DNA of 64,000 nt from Kitasatospora sp. SolWspMP-SS2h (GTDB lineage Bacteria > Actinomycetota > Actinomycetes > Streptomycetales > Streptomycetaceae), in contig NZ_QLLT01000031.1 of assembly GCF_003259315.1 (NCBI RefSeq), positions 1 to 64,000 of the forward strand, given 5' to 3'. Each line of letters starts with the position of its first letter. Within the stretch, counting starts at the first letter, position 1. The position numbers were made by a program, and so were the translations under genes. Under the pieces are notes generated by a model. It ran no database searches. It saw only the letters and a program-made list of their open reading frames with translations, and was not told the origin of the DNA. Of the stretch, positions 53,437-61,388 are shown piece after piece.

Positions 53437-54801
53437 ATGGCCACAGCAGCCATGGCGCTCGCCGAGGGGTTCCGGGGCGAGATCGTGGTGCCCGGGGACG
53501 CCGGGTACGACGCGGCGCGGGCGGTGTGGAACGCGGCGGTGGACCGGCGGCCCGGGCTGATCGCCCGGTGCAGCGGCGTCGCGGACGTGCTCCAGGCCGT
53601 CGCGGTGGCCCGGGAGCACGGCCTGCCCGCCGCCGTGCGGGGCGCCGGGCACGGCCTGGCGGGCCTGGGCACCTGCGACGGCGGGATGCTGATCGACCTG
53701 TCCCGGCTGACCGGCGTCCGGGTGGACCCGGCCCGGCGGCTCGCCCGGGCGCAGCCGGGGGTGACCTGGGGGGCGTTCGACCACGAGACGCAGGCGTTCG
53801 ACCTGGCGACCACGGGCGCGCCGTACTCGGCGGCGGGCATCGCGGGGACGACGCTCGGCGGGGGAGTCGGCTGGCTGGCCCGGTCGTACGGGCTGACCTG
53901 CGACAACCTGGTGGAGGCGGACGTGGTGACCGCCGAGGGGCGGCTGCTGACGGCGAGCGCGGCGGCGCACCCGGAGCTGTTCGCGGGGCTGCGCGGGGGC
54001 GGCGGCAACTTCGGGGTGGTGACCTCGTTCACGTACCGGCTGCACCGGGTGGGGCCGCACCTGCTGTGCGGGGCGGTGTACGTGCCGGTGGAGCTGCTGG
54101 CGCCGACCCTCGCCGCGGTGCGGGACTTCATGGCGGACGCCCCGGACGGCCTGACCGTGATGGTGGAGTTCGGGCGTCCGCGCGGGATGCCGCGGCTGCC
54201 GGACCGGACGGTGCTGCGGATCGGCCTGTGCTGGTCCGGCCGGGCGGACCGGGGGCGGGAGGCGGTGGCGCCGCTGCGCGCCCTGCCGGGGGTGGTCGCG
54301 GACACCGTGCAGACCCGGCCGTACCCGCTCTGGCAGCGGATGCTGGACGCCGGCCTGGGCCCGGGGGCGGGCAACGCGGGGCGCTCGGAGTTCCTGTCGG
54401 TGCTGGACGCGGCGGCGATCGACCGGCTGGCCGAGCAGGTCGACGCGGCGCCCGGCCCGCTGGCCCGGGTGCAGCTGGCGTTCCTGGGCGGCGCGGTGGC
54501 CCGGGTGGGGCCGGAGGACACCGCGTACACCCACCGGACGGCGCCGTACCTGCTGAGCGCGGTGGCGCGCTGGACCGACGGCCCGGCGGAGCCGCACGCG
54601 GCGTGGGTGCGGCGGTGCTGGGAGGCGATGCGGCCGTTCTCCTCGGGCGGCGCGTACGTGAACCTGATGGGCGCCGAGGGGCAGGGCCGGGTGGTGGAGG
54701 CGTACGGGCTGGCGAAGTACGAGCGGCTGGTGGCGCTGAAGGAGCGGTACGACCCGGCGAACCTGTTCCGGGTCAATCAGAACATTCGGCCGAACGGGTG
54801 A
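53437..54801 (+). CDS. FAD-binding oxidoreductase, BBE/PCMH type
   Basis: A 454-aa protein with an N-terminal FAD-binding (PCMH) domain (AAVRGAGHGLAGLGTCDGG, in which the His of GAGH matches the residue that often binds FAD covalently; GTTLGGGVGWLARSYGLTCDN) and a C-terminal BBE segment (YDPANLFRVNQNI). The usual Cys of bicovalent members is replaced: LTCDNL has Cys, but spacing to the His should be checked. Substrate unknown; such oxidases act on sugars, alkaloids or polyketides. No biosynthetic genes are adjacent. Confidence 0.87.
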   Translation: MATAAMALAEGFRGEIVVPGDAGYDAARAVWNAAVDRRPGLIARCSGVADVLQAVAVAREHGLPAAVRGAGHGLAGLGTCDGGMLIDLSRLTGVRVDPARRLARAQPGVTWGAFDHETQAFDLATTGAPYSAAGIAGTTLGGGVGWLARSYGLTCDNLVEADVVTAEGRLLTASAAAHPELFAGLRGGGGNFGVVTSFTYRLHRVGPHLLCGAVYVPVELLAPTLAAVRDFMADAPDGLTVMVEFGRPRGMPRLPDRTVLRIGLCWSGRADRGREAVAPLRALPGVVADTVQTRPYPLWQRMLDAGLGPGAGNAGRSEFLSVLDAAAIDRLAEQVDAAPGPLARVQLAFLGGAVARVGPEDTAYTHRTAPYLLSAVARWTDGPAEPHAAWVRRCWEAMRPFSSGGAYVNLMGAEGQGRVVEAYGLAKYERLVALKERYDPANLFRVNQNIRPNG

Positions 54802-54898
54802 CGCGGGGGCGCCCGGGCGGGCGTGACGCTCGCCACGTCGGGCGTCGGGAAGGTTGAGAGCAGGGGTCGGCTGGGTAGAGCGGTGGCGAACGTCTCTC

Positions 54899-54933
54899 TT
54901 GACGGTCGCCCGACTCCCCGGATACTGAGCGTG
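54899..54933 (+). promoter_or_regulatory. Consensus promoter upstream of the GNAT gene
   Basis: ttgacg (54899-54904), 16-base spacer, gatact (54921-54926). Predicted start near 54933, giving a ~155-base leader to the GNAT at 55090. The remaining bases of 54802-55089 contain no gene. Confidence 0.6.
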
Positions 54934-55089
54934 AGCGTGTCAGTTCCGGCTGTCCGGACCACCGTCCGGCGGGGCGCGTCGCGCTTCTCCCGGGCCGGGC
55001 AGATCCCCGTCCGGGCACACCTCGGACAGGAACCGGTGCCGGACCCTCACTCGCACGCGCCGGGCACTTAACGATGGAGGCCCCCGCAC

Positions 55090-55584
55090 ATGGGCATGAG
55101 TGTGATCATCGCAGCGGCACGACCGGAGGAGGCGGAGCAGATCCTCAAGCTCCAGTACCTCGGTTATCAGAGCGAGGCGGAGCTGTACAGCGACTGGACG
55201 CTGGAGCCGCTGACCCAGACCCTGGAGAGCCTCCAGGCCGAGATGTCCGAGCACCGGGTGCTGGTGGCCCGGCTCGGCGACGAAGTGGTGGGCAGCGTCC
55301 GCGGCTGGGTGGACGCCGAGGGCGTCGGCCGGATCGGCCGGCTGGTGGTGCACCCGCGGATGCAGCGGCACGGCCTGGGCCGCCGCCTGCTGGAGGGGCT
55401 GGAGGAGCAGCTGGCCGCGGACGGCGCGACCGGCGGCTTCGAGCTGTTCACCGGCCACCGCAGCCTGGGCAACCTGCGGCTGTACCGCCGGCTCGGCTAC
55501 CGCGAGACCGAGGTGCGCGAGGTGTCCCGCCGGCTGTCGATCGTGACGCTGGCCAAGCCGGTGGCGACCAGCCTGGCCGCCTGA
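55090..55584 (+). CDS. GNAT N-acetyltransferase
   Basis: A 164-aa protein with the acetyl-CoA motif VHPRMQRHGLGRRLLEGLEEQL and a C-terminal YRRLGYRETEVREVSRRLSIVTLAKP typical of small-molecule acetyltransferases. ATG 55090 is preceded by atggaggccc at 55074-55083, a clear SD. It has its own promoter and terminator, so it is a single-gene unit. Substrate unknown. Confidence 0.87.
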   Translation: MGMSVIIAAARPEEAEQILKLQYLGYQSEAELYSDWTLEPLTQTLESLQAEMSEHRVLVARLGDEVVGSVRGWVDAEGVGRIGRLVVHPRMQRHGLGRRLLEGLEEQLAADGATGGFELFTGHRSLGNLRLYRRLGYRETEVREVSRRLSIVTLAKPVATSLAA

Positions 55585-55636
55585 ACCGCGCGGCACCGGC
55601 CGCCCGAACCGCGCGGCACCCGGGCCCGACCCGGCG

Positions 55637-55670
55637 CGGCGCCCGACCCGAACGAGGGGTCGGGCGCCGC
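55637..55670 (+). terminator. Terminator after the GNAT gene
   Basis: A 13-bp perfect hairpin, with arms cggcgcccgaccc and gggtcgggcgccg, 52 bases after the stop. Confidence 0.8.
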
Positions 55671-55760
55671 AGTGCTTGTGCCGCAAGGGTCGTGTCCGCA
55701 ATGCGGACAGCGAGTCCTGAAAACTGGGACACGGACCATATGTCTGATTTACTGGGTTCC

Positions 55761-55847
55761 ATGACCACGACGACGACATGCATCCCCACCGGCGCGACGC
55801 CGGCAGGTGAGTCGCGCATGTGCGGCCGTCGAATGTGTCGCCGCTGA
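55761..55847 (+). CDS. Putative cysteine-containing leader peptide upstream of metNIQ
   Basis: A 28-aa ORF, MTTTTTCIPTGATPAGESR followed by MCGRRMCRR and stop, with Cys at 7, 21 and 26. No SD precedes it, but tttact (55748-55753) ends 7 bases before ATG, so it is probably leaderless; ATG 55740 is in frame. It resembles the short leader peptides ending in Cys-Arg that precede sulphur-metabolism operons in actinomycetes. It sits ~205 bases before metN, and translation through the Cys codons could control read-through into the methionine transporter. Confidence 0.6.
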   Translation: MTTTTTCIPTGATPAGESRMCGRRMCRR

Positions 55848-56053
55848 GGGCCACCGCCCGGCGCCCGCTGACACCCCGTCCGCTGATGACTCGTTAGGGC
55901 CACGCCCACGGGCGGCCCGCCCGATCGGCGGACATGATCGGAACGAAGCCGGCAGCCCACTCTTCCCGGGCACCCGCGTGCCCATCCCGCCATCGGCGCG
56001 GACGCCCCCGCGGCCGTCCGCCGACCGTCCGCCGACGAACAACGGAAGCAGCT

Positions 56054-57075
<1,022 letters not shown>

Positions 57076-57079
<4 letters not shown>

Positions 57080-57816
57080 CCTGGGACCAGATGCAGGAAC
57101 TGATGTGGCCCGCCACCTGGGAGACCTTCGGCATGGTCGGCATCGCCGGCCTGGCCAGCCTGCTGATCGGCCTGCCGATCGGGCTGCTGCTGGTGCTCAC
57201 CGACAAGGGCGGCCTGCTGCAGAACCCGGCCGTCAGCCGGGTGCTCGGCGCGGTCGTCAACGTCGGGCGCTCGATCCCGTTCGTCATCCTGATCGTCGCG
57301 GTGATCCCGCTCACCCGGGCGATCGCGGGCACCACGCTCGGCTGGCAGGCCGCCAGCGTCCCGCTCGCCATCGGCGCGATCCCGTTCTTCGCCCGGCTGG
57401 TGGAGACCTCCGTCCGCGAGGTCGACGGCGGGCTGGTCGAGGCGCTCAAGTCGATGGGCGCCGGCACCGACTCCATCGTCCGCAAGACCCTGCTGCCCGA
57501 GGCACTGCCCGCGCTGGTCGCCTCCGCCACCACCACGGTGATCGCGCTGATCGGCTACTCCGCGATGGCCGGCGCGGTCGGCGGCGGCGGACTCGGCGAC
57601 CTCGCCATCCGCTACGGCTACCAGCGCTTCGAGACCGGCTTCATGTGGGTCATCGTCGCCGAACTGGTCGTCATCGTCACCGTGGTCCAGCTGCTCGGCG
57701 ACTTCGCCGCCCGCCGGCTCTCGCACCGCGGCGACTACCGCAGCCCGCTCGCCTTCTTCCGCTCCGCCGGCGCGGGGCCGAAGGACACCGAGGAAGACCT
57801 GCTCTCCTCCCACTGA
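57076..57816 (+). CDS. metI: Methionine ABC transporter permease
   Basis: A 246-aa permease with five TM segments. Starts MTWDQMQELMWPATWETFGM; the EAA coupling loop is EVDGGLVEALKSMGAG. The C-terminal ~25 residues (FFRSAGAGPKDTEEDL) form an extra hydrophilic tail. Translationally coupled to metN. Confidence 0.95.
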
Positions 57817-57890
57817 CTCCCCGCCCCGCACCACGGGACGGGCACCCCGGCCCCACAGGGCCGTTCGCATCCCGCAGAAAGGCACTTTTC

Positions 57891-58727
57891 GTGCGTAACG
57901 TCCTGAAGACCACCGCCCTGACCGCCACCGCCGCCGGCCTCGCGCTCACCCTGGCCGCCTGCTCCTCGGACTCCTCCGGCTCCGGCGCCTCCGCCGACCC
58001 GAACAAGCCCCTGGTGGTCGCCGCCAGCCCCACCCCGCACGCGCAGATCCTCAAGTTCGTGCAGGACAACCTGGCGGCCAAGGCGGGCCTCAAGCTGGAC
58101 ATCAAGGAGGTCAGCGACTACGTGACCCCCAACACCTCGGTCCAAGACGGCTCCGCGGACGCGAACTACTTCCAGCACCAGCCCTACCTGGACGACTTCA
58201 ACAAGAAGAACGGCACGGACATCGTGCCCGTCGAGACCGTCCACCTGGAGCCGCTCGGCGTCTACTCCAAGAAGGTCAAGAGCGTCACCGAGCTCAAGGA
58301 CGGCGCCCAGGTCGCCGTCCCCAGCGACGCCACCAACGAGGGCCGGGCGCTCAAGCTGCTCGCCGACAACAACGTCATCACCCTCAAGGACGGCGCCGGC
58401 ACCACCGCCACCGTCCAGGACGTCACCGGCAACCCGAAGAACCTCAAGTTCAAGGAGCTGGAGGCGGCCCAGCTGCCGCGCTCCCTCGACGACGTCGACG
58501 CCGCCGTCATCAACGGCAACTACGCGCTGGGCGCCAACCTCAAGCCCGCCACCGACGCGCTGGTGCTGGAGAAGGCCGAGGGCAACCCCTACGCCAACAT
58601 CCTCGCCGTCAAGAAGGGCCACGAGAGCGACCCGCGGGTGCAGAAGCTCGCCGAGCTGCTGCACTCCGACGAGGTGAAGAAGTACATCGACGACAACTTC
58701 CAGGGCGCCGTCATTCCGGCGTTCTGA
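57891..58727 (+). CDS. metQ: Methionine-binding lipoprotein
   Basis: A 278-aa NlpA/MetQ family substrate-binding lipoprotein: signal peptide with lipobox LTLAAC (Cys 24), then VVAASPTPHAQILKFVQ, DANYFQHQPYLDDFN and AVINGNYALGANLKP. Delivers methionine (possibly D-Met or dipeptides) to MetNI. GTG 57891 with gaaagg upstream. Confidence 0.95.
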   Translation: MRNVLKTTALTATAAGLALTLAACSSDSSGSGASADPNKPLVVAASPTPHAQILKFVQDNLAAKAGLKLDIKEVSDYVTPNTSVQDGSADANYFQHQPYLDDFNKKNGTDIVPVETVHLEPLGVYSKKVKSVTELKDGAQVAVPSDATNEGRALKLLADNNVITLKDGAGTTATVQDVTGNPKNLKFKELEAAQLPRSLDDVDAAVINGNYALGANLKPATDALVLEKAEGNPYANILAVKKGHESDPRVQKLAELLHSDEVKKYIDDNFQGAVIPAF

Positions 58728-58745
58728 CCCGACCGCCGCCCCTCC

Positions 58746-58778
58746 CGGTGCCCCCGGCCTCCCCGCCGGGGGCACCGT
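58746..58778 (+). terminator. Terminator after metNIQ
   Basis: A 13-bp hairpin, with arms cggtgcccccggc and gccgggggcaccg around a short loop, 19 bases after metQ. Confidence 0.82.
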
Positions 58779-58871
58779 GCTGACGAGCCGTGAGGTGCGG
58801 AGCGGGTACGCTGGCACGCCCGACGAAGGGCGGGGCGTACGGTGTGTCCACGACCGGCGAGGAGAGACGGC

Positions 58872-59498
58872 ATGGTTGCGAACTTCCCCGAGACAGCCAT
58901 CAGCACCGAACGGCTGCTGCTGCGCGCCCTTGAGGACCAGGACGCCCCCGCACTGGCCGCCATGCTCGGCGACGAACTCGTCCAGACCTGGACCGGCCAC
59001 CCCCGCCCCTACCGCGAGTCCGACGCGCACGAGCTGATCGCCCGTCAGGCCCCCGAGCGGCGCGCCCGGGGGCGCGGAATCGTTTTCGCCGTCACCGAGC
59101 ACCTCACCCAGCGGCTGGTCGGCCTGCTCGAACTCGACCGCACCGACTGGCACCTGCGCGCCACCGAGGTCCGCTTCGTCACCGCCCCCTGGGCCCGCGG
59201 CGAGGGCTACGCGCCCGAGGCCGTCCTCGGCACCGCCCAGTGGCTGTTCGAGGACCGCGGCTTCCAGCGCCTCGAACTGCGCACCGCCGCCGGCAACACC
59301 GCCGCCCAGCAGGTCGCCCAGAAGACCGGCGCGATCAGCGAGGGCGTGCTGCGCAACGCGGCGATAGTCCGCGGCGGGGAGTGGGGCCCGGGCCCCGAGG
59401 AGCACACCGACCTGATCGTGTGGAGCCTGCTCCCCGAGGACCTCGACCCGCCCGAACCCGTCCACCCCGACGACCGCCACCACGCCCTGCGCCGCTGA
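58872..59498 (+). CDS. GNAT N-acetyltransferase, RimJ/RimL type
   Basis: A 208-aa acetyltransferase starting TERLLLRALEDQDAPALAAML after a short N-terminus, with the acetyl-CoA region APWARGEGYAPEAVLGTAQWL and FEDRGFQRLELRTAAGNTAAQQV. RimJ/RimL relatives acetylate ribosomal protein or antibiotic amino groups; the substrate here is unknown. ATG 58872 has ggagag upstream. Confidence 0.87.
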   Translation: MVANFPETAISTERLLLRALEDQDAPALAAMLGDELVQTWTGHPRPYRESDAHELIARQAPERRARGRGIVFAVTEHLTQRLVGLLELDRTDWHLRATEVRFVTAPWARGEGYAPEAVLGTAQWLFEDRGFQRLELRTAAGNTAAQQVAQKTGAISEGVLRNAAIVRGGEWGPGPEEHTDLIVWSLLPEDLDPPEPVHPDDRHHALRR

Positions 59499-59535
59499 GA
59501 CCCGGCCGCACCCACCACCGCCCCCGGGCCGCCCC

Positions 59536-59595
59536 CGGCCGCGTTCCCGGCCACGTTCCCGGCCGCGTTGCCCACCGCGTTCCCGGCCGTGCTCC
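59536..59595 (+). repeat. Tandem 12-bp repeat
   Basis: Five head-to-tail copies of a 12-mer, consensus cggccgcgttcc, between the GNAT and cobL genes. Confidence 0.8.
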
Positions 59596-59724
59596 GGTTG
59601 TTCACGCCCCCGGCGCGCGCCACGGCTCCGCACCACCCCGGCCAGGCGGTAGCCTCTGCGCAGGGCGCGCCCGCGGCGCACCCCACCAGGGGCGGACACA
59701 CGGCACGAGGGAGAACGGCCGCAG

Positions 59725-60963
59725 ATGGCTGACCGGATCACGGTCATCGGGTGGGACGGCACCCCCTTGACCCAGAGCGCCGCCGACGCACTCGCCGGAG
59801 CCACCCTGGTCGCCGGAGCCGGCTACCAGCTCGCCGGCCTCCCCGTCCCCGAACGCGCCGAACGCATCGGCCTCGCCGACCTGCGGGCCGCCGCCCGGAA
59901 GATCGCCGACCACCGCGGCGCCGCCGTCGTCGTCGCCGAGGGCGACCCCGGCTTCTTCGGCGTCGTGCGCACCCTGCGCCGCCCCGAGTACGGCCTCGAA
60001 CTCGAAGTCCTGCCCGCCGTCTCCTCGGTGGCCACCGCCTTCGCCCGGGCCGGCATGGCCTGGGAGGACGCCCAGGTGGTCTCCGCCCACGGCGGACGGC
60101 TGCGCCGCGCCGCCAACGTCTGCCGCGCCCACCCCAAGGTCGCCGTCCTCACCACCGGCGGGGCCGGGCCCAGCGAACTCGCCCTGATGCTCCGCGGCGT
60201 CCCCCGCACCTTCGTGGTCTGCGAGGCGCTCGGCACCGCCGAGGAGGACGTCACTGTCCTCACCTCCGAACGCGTCCCCGACCACGACTGGCGCGACCCC
60301 TCCGTCGTCCTGGTCATCGGCAACGTCCCGCCCGCCGAGGCCGCCTCCGGCTGGCTGGCCGGCCGACCGCTCGACCACCCCGGCCCGCAGCGCGGCTGGG
60401 CGCTCCCCAGCCGGGCGTACGCCGGAGCGGACGCCGACGCCCGGCGCCCCCGCGCCCTCCCGCCGCACGTCCGCGCCCTGGCCCTGGCCCGGCTCGCCCC
60501 CGCGCCGGGCGACCTGCTGTGGACCGTCGGCGCCGGGGACGGCGCGCTCGCCGTCGAGGCCGCCCGGTTCGGCGCCGCCGTGGTCGCCGTCGAGGCCGAA
60601 CCCGCCGACTGCGCCCGGATCTCCGCCAACGCCCGCAAGGCCGGCGTCGAGGTCGAGACCGCCGCCGGCTCCGGCCCCGACGTCTTCGGCGCCCTCCCCG
60701 AACCCGACGCCGTCGCCGTCGAACACGGCGGCCCCGCCATGGTCCGCGCCGTCGCCGCCCGCAAACCCGAACGGGTGGTCGCCGTCGCCCGCACCCTCGC
60801 CGAAGCCGCCGAAACCCGCCGGATCCTGGACACCGCCGGCTACCGCGTCGACGGCCTGCTGCTCCAGTCCGCCCCCCTGCGCGCCGAACCCGACACCGGC
60901 GGCGGACCCTCCTTCGGGCGCGGCGACTACACCCTGCTGATCTGGGGCGAACCGTACGACTGA
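59725..60963 (+). CDS. cobL: Precorrin-6Y C5,15-methyltransferase (CbiE-CbiT fusion)
   Basis: A 412-aa fusion for B12 corrin synthesis. CbiE half (~1-205): VIGWDGTPLTQSA, VVVAEGDPGFFGV, PAVSSVATAFARAGM. CbiT half (~225-412): SAM motif LWTVGAGDGALAVEAARF. In canonical CbiT the first position is Asp (DVGAGSG), but here it is Thr, and the usual glycine-rich FVGG motif reads VEHGGPAM, so the decarboxylating/C15-methylating half is divergent. ATG 59725. It is isolated from other cob genes except the BluB-type gene that follows. Confidence 0.88.
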   Translation: MADRITVIGWDGTPLTQSAADALAGATLVAGAGYQLAGLPVPERAERIGLADLRAAARKIADHRGAAVVVAEGDPGFFGVVRTLRRPEYGLELEVLPAVSSVATAFARAGMAWEDAQVVSAHGGRLRRAANVCRAHPKVAVLTTGGAGPSELALMLRGVPRTFVVCEALGTAEEDVTVLTSERVPDHDWRDPSVVLVIGNVPPAEAASGWLAGRPLDHPGPQRGWALPSRAYAGADADARRPRALPPHVRALALARLAPAPGDLLWTVGAGDGALAVEAARFGAAVVAVEAEPADCARISANARKAGVEVETAAGSGPDVFGALPEPDAVAVEHGGPAMVRAVAARKPERVVAVARTLAEAAETRRILDTAGYRVDGLLLQSAPLRAEPDTGGGPSFGRGDYTLLIWGEPYD

Positions 60964-61388
60964 CCTCCGGTAACGCCCCCGCGGAGCGTCCGTCCCCGGC
61001 GGTACGGTGATCCCCGTCGCATCCGGACAGGGTTTCGAGATCGGCCCGGCCGCGGCCGGTAGGGTTTCCCCGGGGGACCAACCCGTCGAGGCAGTCCCGT
61101 GTCCGATCCGGCACGGTTACCGCCGATTTGACGCGTTGCAACCCGAACGGCCCGCTTCGCGGGCATTCGACGCGGTGCGCACCCGCCCGGAAGAATGCCG
61201 TGAGGGTCCGGAGCGGCCGCGCCGTCGTGCCGGTTGCCCGGGGCCGTCGTTGTTTCTGATGGCACGCCACCCGTGCGGGTGACGGCCGGTGGAGTAAGGG
61301 ACGGGTCGGTGCGGCCCCGCCCCGGCGAAGTGGCGGGGCCTTCGGGGAGCCGCCGAGGACGCGCAAGCGGCCTGGAAGGAGCATTGAC
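60964..61388 (+). other. Gene-free interval before the BluB-type gene
   Basis: 425 bases with no coding frame I would defend. A hairpin at 61313-61340 (ggccccgcc / ggcggggcc) and a smaller one at 61148-61164 are present. No B12-box (GCCACTG) or other cobalamin-riboswitch signature was found. ttgacg at 61128-61133 has no matching -10. The SD for the next gene is ggaagga (61374-61380). Confidence 0.6.

Noticed and set aside
60964..61388. Cobalamin riboswitch before the BluB-type gene
   Set aside because: No GCCACTG B12 box or conserved aptamer core; only simple hairpins.
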